A stretch of 64,000 nucleotides of DNA from CAZCAC01 sp964496575 (GTDB lineage: Bacteria > Planctomycetota > UBA1135 > GCA-002686595): positions 48,470-112,469 of the forward strand of contig CAZCAC010000008.1 in the NCBI GenBank assembly GCA_964496575.1, given 5' to 3'. Positions 27,246-36,500 of the stretch are shown here, in pieces. The position numbers and the translations under genes were made by a program. Positions within the stretch are counted from its first letter, which is position 1; each line of letters begins with the position of its first letter. The notes under the pieces are model-generated. The model was not told the origin of the DNA and did not search any database. It worked only from the letters and a program-made list of their open reading frames with translations.

Positions 27246-27896
27246 ATGAGACTCCGGCAGAACCTCCTCGCGTCGGGATGCCGTCCACGGCGGCGACGGA
27301 GAGGAGTGACCCTGCTGGACCTCCTCCTGGTGGCCGTGATCACGAGCATCCTCGCCGTCGTGGGGATTCCGTCGATGGTCCAGGCGCTAATCCACTTCCG
27401 GCTCGAGGCCGCCGCGACCGAGGTGATCGCCGCGGTCGAGTACGCCCAGGCGACGGCGCTGGCCAATGGATGCGACACCAGCGTGTTGTTCGATGTCACC
27501 GAGAATGAAGTGGAGGTCCAGATCAAGGGCACGGCGACCAATCTGAACGGCGGCGATGTCGAGCTCGACGAGACGGCGGTCGAGACGATCGCGTTCCACC
27601 GGATCGAACACCCACTGAACAAGCGCACGGAGTACGTGATCGATCTGACCAGTCGAGGATGGTCGGGAGCCGTGGTCCTTTCGGCCGTTGACTTTGACGG
27701 GACGGACCGACTGGAGTTCGACGAGCGTGGGGCCCCTTCCTCCGGCGGCACGGTGACCCTGGAGAACGACGGATGGGAGCTGACGCTCGTCGTGGACGCC
27801 CAGGCGGGCAAGATGACGATCCAGGGGATAGAGGCCGGGGAGCCCCCTCCTCCCATGGATGTTCCTCCAGTGGATGAGGGGAAGACGCTGCTGTAG
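27246..27896 (+). CDS. Minor pilin, FimT/GspH-like
   Basis: 216 residues from ATG 27246; GTG 27198, overlapping the previous stop, would add 16 residues to the leader. Leader ends RRRRRG and cleavage would give VTLLDLLLVAVITSILAVVG. The residue at +5 is Asp, not the almost invariant Glu. The C-terminal part is unassigned, ending in a Pro-rich tail. First of four minor pilin genes in the order fimT-pilV-pilW-pilX known from type IV pilus systems, where they prime assembly and sit at the tip. Confidence 0.8.
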   Translation: MRLRQNLLASGCRPRRRRRGVTLLDLLLVAVITSILAVVGIPSMVQALIHFRLEAAATEVIAAVEYAQATALANGCDTSVLFDVTENEVEVQIKGTATNLNGGDVELDETAVETIAFHRIEHPLNKRTEYVIDLTSRGWSGAVVLSAVDFDGTDRLEFDERGAPSSGGTVTLENDGWELTLVVDAQAGKMTIQGIEAGEPPPPMDVPPVDEGKTLL

Positions 27897-27934
27897 CCCA
27901 CCCAGGAGGAACGCTGGAGCGTGATGAACATCTC

Positions 27935-28396
27935 ATGAGTCGTCCAGGATCGGACATGCTGCTTCGCCCGAATCACCGAGCCGGTCGGGGTCACCGCCTC
28001 CCGCGTCGTCGACGCCGGGGCATGACCCTGGTGGAAGCGATGCTGTGCATCGTCCTGCTGGGCATGACGGCGACCGCGATCTCGGGGCTCTACGTGTCCG
28101 GGCTGCAGTCGATCGACGGCACCGACGACCTGATGCTGGTCGACAGCCACCTGCGCAGCCAGATGGAGGAGCTGATCTCGCGTCCTTTCAACGATGTGCT
28201 CACCGAGGGGTCGGGGGTGTCATTCGACGGCATGGACGTGGACTTCCCGACAGTCAACTGGACCGCCGTCCTGCACGATCTGGACGGCGACGGCGCCGTG
28301 GAGCTGAGCGCGATGCTGCTCACGGTGTCGGTGCCTGGACGCTCTCTCTCGTCGATCGTGGTGGATCACGGAAGGACCGTGGTGAAGATCCCATGA
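27935..28396 (+). CDS. Minor pilin, PilV/GspI-like
   Basis: 153 residues. A long basic leader (HRLPRRRRRG) ends at the prepilin peptidase site G|MTLVEAM, followed by LCIVLLGMTATAISGLYVSG. The +5 Glu is present. Length and position fit PilV/GspI. The stop overlaps the ATG of the next pilin (ATGA). Confidence 0.83.
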   Translation: MSRPGSDMLLRPNHRAGRGHRLPRRRRRGMTLVEAMLCIVLLGMTATAISGLYVSGLQSIDGTDDLMLVDSHLRSQMEELISRPFNDVLTEGSGVSFDGMDVDFPTVNWTAVLHDLDGDGAVELSAMLLTVSVPGRSLSSIVVDHGRTVVKIP

Positions 28397-29259
28397 CCAG
28401 GAACCGGAAACGCGGGCTGACGCTGGTCGAGCTCCTGATGGTCACCGCGATCATGGGCATCCTGTCCGTGGCCTCGGTCGGCCTCCTCTCATCTTCCTTC
28501 CAGGCCTACGACCAGGGTCAGGCGCGTTTCGATCTCCAGCGCGAGGGCCTGCTGGCGATGGAGCGAATGACCGACGCCGCGCGGATCAGCACCTTCCTCC
28601 TGGTGCCGAATGCCCACAGTACGCCTCGTACCGTCCTGGCGCTCACGGGGCTGACCAACGACGACGACGACTACTACTTCGACGATCCGCTGTTCCCGAG
28701 GATCGACGAGGACCTCGGCTTCGACATGAACGAGGACGGCTTCAATGGCATCGTGAGCATCGACGAGGACGGCGACGGGTCGATCGACGAGCGCAGCGGC
28801 GAGTTCTCCGGGAGAGACGACGACGAGGATGGACGGGTTGGGGAGGACCACATCAACGGAATCGACGACGACGGCGACGGGAACATCGACGAAGACCTGT
28901 ACGGGGACACGAACCTCGACGGAGCTCCCGGCATCGCGGGGGTCGACGACGACGGTGACGGGCTGGTCGACGAAGGGAGCATGTACGACGACGACGAGGA
29001 CGGCACTCTGGACGAAATCGGGATCCACCCCGTCGTCTTCCAGTACGACGCCGATGCCGGGACGCTCACCGAGTGGAACACCATCACCGGCGATACCGTG
29101 GTGCTCTCCGAGAAGGTGAAGGGCTTCAAGGTGGACTACCAGCGTCCGCAGCTGATCACCATCACCCTGATCCTCCAGAGCGGGGACGACGAGCTGGAGT
29201 TCGTCGAGAACGTCTGCCTGCGAAACGTCGAGCAGAAGACCGGCAAGCGCGTCCGCTGA
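28393..29259 (+). CDS. Minor pilin, PilW/GspJ-like, with Asp-rich calcium-binding-like repeats
   Basis: 288 residues. Leader MTRNRKRG, cleavage G|LTLVELLMVTAIMGILSVAS. After the stalk the protein carries, at about residues 92-212, at least three loops of the form DxDGDGxxDE (DEDGDGSIDE, DDDGDGNIDED, DDDGDGLVDEG) plus DMNEDGFNG and DDDEDGTLDE. These look like EF-hand or thrombospondin type 3 calcium loops. Loops of this kind are known to support function in some minor pilins and PilY1; calcium binding here is predicted, not shown. Normal GspJ domains lack this insert. Confidence 0.82.
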   Translation: MTRNRKRGLTLVELLMVTAIMGILSVASVGLLSSSFQAYDQGQARFDLQREGLLAMERMTDAARISTFLLVPNAHSTPRTVLALTGLTNDDDDYYFDDPLFPRIDEDLGFDMNEDGFNGIVSIDEDGDGSIDERSGEFSGRDDDEDGRVGEDHINGIDDDGDGNIDEDLYGDTNLDGAPGIAGVDDDGDGLVDEGSMYDDDEDGTLDEIGIHPVVFQYDADAGTLTEWNTITGDTVVLSEKVKGFKVDYQRPQLITITLILQSGDDELEFVENVCLRNVEQKTGKRVR

Positions 29260-29269
29260 GCAGCGACCG

Positions 29270-32161
29270 ATGAGGATCCACCACGGCACCCCCCCGCGTC
29301 GAGCGCAGTGCGGCATGGCCTACGCTGCCACGCTGGGGGTGATCCTCATCGCGACCATCCTCGGCCTGGCCTTCATCGCCATGGTGGGGACGCACACCGC
29401 CGTCTCGGAGGGTCGGAACGAGGCGATGCAGAGCCAGTACCTCGCCGAGACCGCAGTCCACCACGCCCTCTGGCGCTTCGCGAACGAGCCGGGCTTTCCC
29501 GCCGACGAGACCGTCTACTACATGCACGACCTGGCCGGCGGGCGGTACGGCTACAAGATGCGTCGACCCACTCCGACGACGTTCGCGGCCGTCGCCACCG
29601 TCGGAGTCGTGGACGATCACGTCGCGCGTCAGTCCTACGTTCCCTACGTCCGACCCAAGGACCTGCTCCTGTCCTACGGCCGCAAGAACGACACCAGCCC
29701 GGAGTACCGCCGGATGTTCGGCACGAACTGGAGCGACTCGGGGAATACGGTGGAGATCTACTCCGAGCCGGTCTGGTGGATGGAGCTGGAGGGTTCGCCG
29801 ATCGGCCGGGAGGCGGTGATGGGGGTGCTCGACGACAACAGCGATATCCACTTGGCGGTCTGGGATGGCAGCTCCTGGGGGAGCGAGCGGGCCTTCTCCA
29901 CCGGGACGAACAGGAACTACAAGGTCTTCGACCTCGCCTACGAGAGCCAGACTGGCGGCGCGCTGGTGGTCGGGCGGTACGACGCCTCCGGCCGGGCTCA
30001 ATACAACTACTGGGACGGCCTCGACTGGGAATACACGACCTCCCAGCTGGCCTTCTATCACGACGGAGCGGTGCTGGCGAACGTCGTCCTGGATCCGAAT
30101 CCGAAGTCGGACGGAATCCTCATCGGCTCCATCTGCTCGGACTACAACCTGGATCTCCACTACTGGACCGGAGCCGGGTTCGTGGATCTCGGCCAGTTCG
30201 ACAACGACGTGAACACCTACGGCCACGGGTGCCTCGACATCGTCCACGAGCAGCAGTCGGGCGATGCGATGGTCGTCTGGACCCATTTCAAGAGACCGGC
30301 GGTCGTCTACGCCGCGCTGTCCGGGATCGCCACGCTCGACATCGGCCTGGCGCCGGGCTTCGGCAGCGACGACATCCGACTGGTCCGCGTCGCCGCCGAC
30401 CCGGCGAGCGACTACATCCTCATGGCGGCGGTCCTGAACAACAACGAGCTTCACGCCGCCGCCTGGGATGGAGATTCCTGGACCGACTCCGCCCTGATCG
30501 AGTCGAAGGTCACCCACAACGATCGCCATCTCTTCGACGTGGCCTGGGAGGCCGCCGGTGGTCAGGCGATGCTTGCCTGGGGGCCGGATGCCGACAAGAC
30601 GGTCCCGCACTACATCACCTGGCAGCCGGAGACCGCCCTCGCCGACTGTGTTCCCCAGAGCGCCCCGGACTGCCTCACGGACGTCAAGCTGATGAGACTC
30701 TCCCCCGTCTCGGGCAGCGACGACCTCCTCCTGGTCACTCGCAACAACGACCAGGAGCTCCGCTACAGCCACTGGACCGGCAGCAGTTTCCACGGCACCG
30801 AAGCGAGCTTCGTCGACTCCCCGATCGACAAGGATCAGAGCCTCTCCTTCGACCTCGCCGAGGCGATGGTGACCCGCGTGGTCGGGGAGCCGAAGAACAG
30901 CGCGCCCGTGGTGAACGCCGGCAACGACCAGACGATCCTGGCCAGCGCCCTCGCCCCCCTGCTGGGGGAGGTCAGCGACGACGGACTGCCCGATCCGCCC
31001 GCCTCGGTCTCCACGACCTGGAGCAAGGTCAGCGGCCCGGGAGTCGTGGTCTTTCAGGATCCCTCGGCCCTGGATACGCGGGCCTCGTTCTCGCGCGGCG
31101 GGGAGTACGTGCTCCGGCTGACCGCGGACGACGGGGAGCTCACCGGGTACGACGAGCTGACCGTCTCCGTCGAGCTGTACGTCGAGGCTTTCGAGTCGTG
31201 GTCCATCAAGTACGACGCCGCCTGGACCGCGGTCGACCTGAGCGGGGAACCCTTCAACGTGCCCGCCGACGCGGTGCTGGAGATCGCCATCGCCAACTCC
31301 GACGCCGGTGCTCAATGGTACGGTGGCGTCCGGGCGGTCGGCTCGACGCTCGAGCGGAAGCTCCGCGCCCACGAGGCGGAGTCGGGCGGCACGGACGTGC
31401 TGGTGATGCACGTCCAGGCCGACGCCACCTCCACGATCGAGTGCTACGTGGAGGACAAGACCCAGATCGAGTTCACCCTGCTGGGCTACTGGGCGGTGGG
31501 CACCTTCGTCGAGGACTGGACCTACTTCCAGGCCAGTGCGAGCTGGTCGTGGCGCGATCACGCCCTGGCCACCTACGGCGTCGGAGCCGGCCAGGTGGCG
31601 GAGATCATGATCGCGAACACCTCGACCACCGCCTACGTGATCACCAGCCTGCGGACCGACGGCTCTACTCTCAACACGCGAGCCCCGTACCTCCACGAGG
31701 CGGAGGACGGAGAGCACGATGCGGTGACGATGTTCGTGACCGCCGGGAACGACAACAACGCCACCGTGGAGGTGTGGACGAGCAGCAGCACCAGCGTCAG
31801 GTTCTTCCTCACCGGCTACTGGTCCGACCCACCCGGCACGTACGTCCAGGCCGGCGAGGATCTCGGCGATGCGTTCGCGAACTCCACCTGGGAGACGCTC
31901 GATCTCTCGATCTACGGGGTGCCGGCCCACGCCGTGGCCCAGCTGGGGCTGGTGAACCGGAGTGCCGACGCGGAGAACCACTTCGGCGTGCGGAGGGTGG
32001 GTTCCGCCCTACAGCGGACCCTGAACCTCCACGAGGCCGAGGGAGGTGGCGAGGACCTCGGCACGATGCACGTCCAGACGGGTACGGCGGCCTCGATCGA
32101 GCGCTATCACCAGGACGTGAGCGACGCGCACATCTTCGAGCTCTACGGCTGGTGGGAGTGA
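29270..32161 (+). CDS. Giant PilX-like minor pilin with PKD-like domain and three C-terminal repeats
   Basis: 963 residues. A PilX-type N-terminus: GMAYAATLGVILIATILGLA, then QSQYLAETAVHHALWRFA, in place of the GFTLxE site. Residues ~130-545 form strand-rich repeats (LAVWDGSSWGSERAF, HAAAWDGDSWTDSALIE, RYSHWTGSSFHGTEASF) resembling a propeller-like fold. A PKD-like domain follows (~548-640; PVVNAGNDQTI ... YVLRLTADDGEL). The end has three ~105-residue repeats (from ~640, 743 and 855), each with a conserved (L/H)HEAE segment and ending in GYW or GWW. Ordinary PilX is ~170-200 residues, so this is probably a tip adhesin combined with a pilin. Last gene of the pilus block. Confidence 0.75.
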   Translation: MRIHHGTPPRRAQCGMAYAATLGVILIATILGLAFIAMVGTHTAVSEGRNEAMQSQYLAETAVHHALWRFANEPGFPADETVYYMHDLAGGRYGYKMRRPTPTTFAAVATVGVVDDHVARQSYVPYVRPKDLLLSYGRKNDTSPEYRRMFGTNWSDSGNTVEIYSEPVWWMELEGSPIGREAVMGVLDDNSDIHLAVWDGSSWGSERAFSTGTNRNYKVFDLAYESQTGGALVVGRYDASGRAQYNYWDGLDWEYTTSQLAFYHDGAVLANVVLDPNPKSDGILIGSICSDYNLDLHYWTGAGFVDLGQFDNDVNTYGHGCLDIVHEQQSGDAMVVWTHFKRPAVVYAALSGIATLDIGLAPGFGSDDIRLVRVAADPASDYILMAAVLNNNELHAAAWDGDSWTDSALIESKVTHNDRHLFDVAWEAAGGQAMLAWGPDADKTVPHYITWQPETALADCVPQSAPDCLTDVKLMRLSPVSGSDDLLLVTRNNDQELRYSHWTGSSFHGTEASFVDSPIDKDQSLSFDLAEAMVTRVVGEPKNSAPVVNAGNDQTILASALAPLLGEVSDDGLPDPPASVSTTWSKVSGPGVVVFQDPSALDTRASFSRGGEYVLRLTADDGELTGYDELTVSVELYVEAFESWSIKYDAAWTAVDLSGEPFNVPADAVLEIAIANSDAGAQWYGGVRAVGSTLERKLRAHEAESGGTDVLVMHVQADATSTIECYVEDKTQIEFTLLGYWAVGTFVEDWTYFQASASWSWRDHALATYGVGAGQVAEIMIANTSTTAYVITSLRTDGSTLNTRAPYLHEAEDGEHDAVTMFVTAGNDNNATVEVWTSSSTSVRFFLTGYWSDPPGTYVQAGEDLGDAFANSTWETLDLSIYGVPAHAVAQLGLVNRSADAENHFGVRRVGSALQRTLNLHEAEGGGEDLGTMHVQTGTAASIERYHQDVSDAHIFELYGWWE

Positions 32162-32303
32162 CCGGGCGCGGCGACCCTCTCACCCCATCGAGGGCACCTC
32201 GGAGGCGGTGGGGACCGATTTTTCTTCCCTGGGTAGTTCCCTGGGGAAGGATCGGGGGCTAGACTGGCTCCCTCGCCACCGACCCTCCCACCCTCCGGCC
32301 GCC

Positions 32304-33395
32304 ATGACTCGACTTCACCTCCTCCTCGGTCCGCTGCTCCTCGCCACCTCCGCGCAGGCGCAGAGCGTCGTGGTGCTCGACCAGCCGCCCAACCAGGTCA
32401 ACGTCACCTACAGCGACGAGGACTGCGACGCCTGCGGCGGCCTCGGCACCGGGCAGCAGTCGATCGCGGAGAACTTCACCGTGACCGTCGACCCCGGCAG
32501 CCCTTTCTTCACGCTGGAGGAGATCGTCCTGTGGGGTGGGCACAACGACACGCCGCCCGCCGCCGACCTCTTCACCATCAACATCTACGACGACGTCGCC
32601 GGGTTTCCCTCGGCCCTCCTGCACTCCGAGGGTGACGTCCCGCACACCGCCATCCCGACCGGAGGGAGCGTCTTCTCCACCACCGAGGTCGAGTACACCT
32701 TCGCCCTGGCCCACCCGCCGCAGCTCGCCTCGGGGACCTACTGGCTCGAGATCTTCAATTACACCGCCGGAAGCCCGTCGACCTGGGGCGTCGAGAAGGG
32801 CGACCTCGACACCTGGGCGGGCATCGACGGCTTCGTCTTCTCCGAGTACTGCCCCGGCACCAACTGGTGGTCCGACAACTACACGGCGGGGAGCCCGTCC
32901 CGCAACTTCGCCATGCGGATCAGCGGCAGCGGCGCCGTGGCCACCGGCGCGATCCAGCCCCTCTGCTACGGTCAGTCCTGTCCCTGCGGCAACGACGACG
33001 GAGCCGGGGGCTGCATGAACTCCACCGGGGTGGGGGCGCACCTCGGCTTCGGTGGGACGGCGAGCGTCGGTGCGGGAGACCTCGCGCTGGTCGGGACCAA
33101 GCTCATCCCCGGAAAGACGGCCCTGCTCTTCTCCGGCAGCAGCGCGCTGGGTGGAGGCGGCGGCCTCCTCTTCGGCGACGGCCTGCGCTGCGTGGGCCAC
33201 GGAGTACGCCGGATCGGGATCGCGGTTCCCGATACGAGCGGGACGGCGAGCTGGACCGGGAACTTCGCCGCCACCCAGGGCTGGGCAGCGGGGGACACGA
33301 CCTACCTCTAGGTCTGGTACGCCGACCCCAGCGGTTCGGCCTGCGCGACGGGGTTCAACCTGACCAATGCCCTGGAGGTGATCTGGCAGCCCTGA
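32304..33395 (+). pseudogene. Secreted protein with CPCGND-type C-terminal module, interrupted by TAG
   Basis: From ATG 32304, signal peptide MTRLHLLLGPLLLATSAQAQ; a beta-rich domain (IAENFTVTVDPGSPFFTLEE, LASGTYWLEIFNYTAG); then the C-terminal module starting CPCGNDDGAGGCMNSTG, through GDGLRCVGHGVRRIGIAV. The frame meets TAG at 33309-33311 after TTYL, giving 335 residues, but continues VWYADPSGSACATGFN to EVIWQP and a TGA at 33393-33395. The sister proteins at 54085 and 59851 have Gln at the stop position (YYQCWYR, HFQTWHR), so this is a CAG-to-TAG change. The last 28 residues are lost as written. Confidence 0.8.
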
Positions 33396-33560
33396 TCGCC
33401 GGCGAAGCGACCGTCTCCGCCGCCCCCCTTCCCGCCGCGATCCGGGGGAGGGGAGGTGGCGGCGTTTCCGGCCCAGCCGCAACTGGTGATCCCTCAGGGC
33501 CTTGTGACGATCCACCGGGTCTGGGGAATCGAGCGGGCCATCACTTCCCACCGTCCCGGC

Positions 33561-36500
33561 ATGGCTACCCTGGACACCGTGGAAACCTCCCCGAACATCG
33601 CCTCTCCCGAGGAGCTCCTGAGTCACGCCGGCTGGATTCGCGGCCTGGCGCGCCGGCTGGTCGCCGACGCGTTCACCGCCGACGACGTGACCCAGGACAC
33701 GCTCCTGGCCGCGCTCGAGCACCCGCCGAGCGCGGACCGGCCGTTGCGGCCGTGGCTGGCCCGAGTCCTCGCGAACGTCGTCCGGATGCGACGGCGCGGG
33801 GAGGGGAGACGGGCGACGCACGAGAAGCGGTCGGCTCGCGGGGAGGCGTTGCCCTCCCCCGAGGAGCTGGCCGAGCGGGTCGGCCTCGAGCGAAGAGTGG
33901 TCGACGCCGTGATGGCGCTGCCCGAGCCCTACCGCGCCGCGGTGCTCCTGCGCTACTTCGAAGGCCTCTCCTCCGCGGAGATCGCCCGACGACAGGGGAT
34001 ACCCGCCGCGACGATCCGCTGGCGCCTGCAGCGGGGCCTCGCCGCGCTGCGCGTCGAGCTCGATCGGGACTTCGGCGGGGATCGTCGCGCGTGGTGCGCG
34101 GCGCTGCTCCTGCTCGCCGACGGCGGTCGACCCGCGGCCGGGGGCCTTCTCGGAATCCTCCCGGGAGCCCTCTCCATGCACACCTCGATCAAGATCGCCG
34201 CCGCCGGCCTCGCCCTCTTCGCCACCCTCTGCCTAGCCCTGTGGAGCGACCTCCCCTCGTGGCTCGACGGGGGGCGGTCCCTCGACGAGCCCGAAGCGGT
34301 GAGCTTCCGACCGATCGCCGAGGACGCCGAGGCCCCCGCCGCCTCCTTCCCTTCGGGTGGTGAGGAGATCGCGGCGCGCAGCCAGGTCGAAGTCGCGGAG
34401 CCGGGAGCCGCCGAGGCCGCGACTCCGGCCCCCGACGCGACCCTCGCGCTACGCGTACTCGACGAGGGCGGGCGACCCGTCTCCGGCGCGACGCTGACCC
34501 TGGGCGAGTTCGGTGGTCTGGCTGCCAGGAGTGGAATCGACGGGGCTATCCAGCTGCAGATCCCTCCCGGGCGGCGCGTCAGAACCGCCGGGATCCGCGT
34601 GGGCGATGAGCCCGACGAGCCCCTGGACCCGATTCTCACCGAGAACCGCCTCGCCGCTCCCGGCCGCGCCACGCACCTCATCAAGCTCCCTCACCTCCGC
34701 CGGGGGGACGCGATCGACCTGGGTGACGTAGTGCTCTCTCCCGGTGGAGTGGTGAGCGGCCGAGTCGTCGATCCCGATGGCGAGGGGATCCCCGGCGCGC
34801 GGGTCTGGGTGGTAGACGTCGAAGCCGTGCACCGGGGTTCGGGGGGCGAGCTGCGACTCCGTCAGCTCTCCGACCCCTACTCGAGCGTGACGAGGACGAT
34901 CACCGACACCGAGGGCGCCTTCACCATCGACGGTGTCCCCGCCGGAGTGCGGCGCCTCTGCGCGGAGAAGGAGGGGACCGAGACCGCCTTCACCGGCCCG
35001 GTCGAGATACGGGGCGGGGCCGAAAGCTTCGGCCTCCTGATCGAGCTCGAGCCGAAGGACTACTCCCGGCACCTCGAGGGGATCGTACTCTCGCCGGCGG
35101 GCGAGCCGGTGCCGTTCGCGGAGCTGCGGATCGTTGCCCGAAGCAGCTCCGGCAGGAGTACGGGAAGCACGCAGGCCGACGAAGAGGGGCGCTTTCTACT
35201 CGCGCCGCGGCGCGGCGGCGAGGTCACCCTCACCGCCGGCGATCCGGAAGGGCGCTGGGGGGAGGTCCTTCTCGAGGATCTCGAGGTGGGCGACCGGGGC
35301 CTCGTCCTGCGCCTGGTCGAGCTCCGGGCAGTGGTTCTGGAGGTCCGGGACGAGCGCGGCCACGCCATCGAGACCTTCGGCTTTCACGTCACCCACGTCG
35401 ACGAGGAGGGGCGCTACGTCGCCATCGGTCAGCAGGTTGAGCCGGGAGGTGGCAGCGGCTTGTTCCTGCCCGCTCAGCCCTTCAACGTCACCGTGCGCGC
35501 GGAAGGATTCGAGGAGCTCACGATCGGGCCCTTCGAGCCCGGTTCCGTGCCCGACCCGGTGAGTTGCGAGCTCCGGCGGCTCGCCGGCTCGAGTGGGCGG
35601 GTCCTCCACGACGGCGTGCCGGTCTACGGCGCACTGGTCTCCCTCTTCGAAGGAGTCGGAGATACCGTCCACGTCATGGAGAACGGCTTTCGCTGTCGTG
35701 TCTCCCGCTACCGGCGGGTCACGACGAACAGCAAGCAGGACGGCTCCTTCCAGCTCTTCCCCCGGAGCGCGGGCGAGTACTGGCTGCGCGTCGAGGAAGA
35801 CGGACTCGCGCCGACGACCCACGGCCCGCTCACCTTCCGGCCCGGATCGGTCCCCGAGCCGCTCGTGGTCTCGCTGACCGCCGGCGGCACGCTCGAGGGC
35901 CGCGTGATCACCGAGAGCGGGCGGTCTCCAGCCGGCTTCATCGTCGGCATCTCCCGGGGGATCGGTTTTCCCAGGTCGGTTCGCAGCGACTCCGACGGAC
36001 GATTCCGCTTCACCGGTCTTGAGCCGGGGGGGTATCAGCTGCGGCATCTCGAGGAGGAGATCCGTCCGGGGAGTTTCCGCTCATCCAGCGAAGAGGACGA
36101 TGGGGTGCAGCCATTCCCCGTCGACTTCACCATCCACGACGGGCAGCTCACTCGCGCCGATCTCGATCTGACCGGGGTGCAGCACTACCGTCTGCTCGGT
36201 CGGCTGCGGCTGGGGAATCGGGAGCTCGTCGGCTGGGCCGCGCGCGTGAGACCGACGCAGGGCGGATCGGAGCGGTCCCAGGTCACGCTCGATGGTCGGG
36301 GAGCGTTCGAGCTCGTTCTCGAACAGCCGGGTGAGTACGAGCTCATCTTGCTGGCTCCGGGAGAACAGGGTCTCGGTGCCATCGTCGACCACGTGCAGAT
36401 CGATGCGGCGGTGACCGACTGGAGTCTCGATGTCGAGACCGGAGGGATCAGCGGCAGGACCGACTCCCTCGATACCGTTGAGGAGAAGAGCTCACTCATC

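Noticed and set aside
29162..31981. Very long open frame (939 codons) antisense to the PilX-like gene, and similar long antisense frames at 1926-4340 and 25057-27288
   Set aside because: In GC-rich DNA the frame opposite a real gene stays open by chance. These translations are low-complexity Gly/Val/Arg/Asp/His-rich sequence without domains, while the plus strand encodes clear families.
11857..32161. Prepilin peptidase (PilD) and retraction ATPase (PilT) within the pilus block
   Set aside because: No protein with PilD or PilT motifs is encoded here; they must lie elsewhere if the system is complete.
8476..33395. Genetic code change with TGA and TAG read as amino acids
   Set aside because: Most intact genes in the window end in TGA, and many in overlapping ATGA or GTGA arrangements, so TGA is a normal stop; two isolated nonsense codons are better explained by mutation or error.
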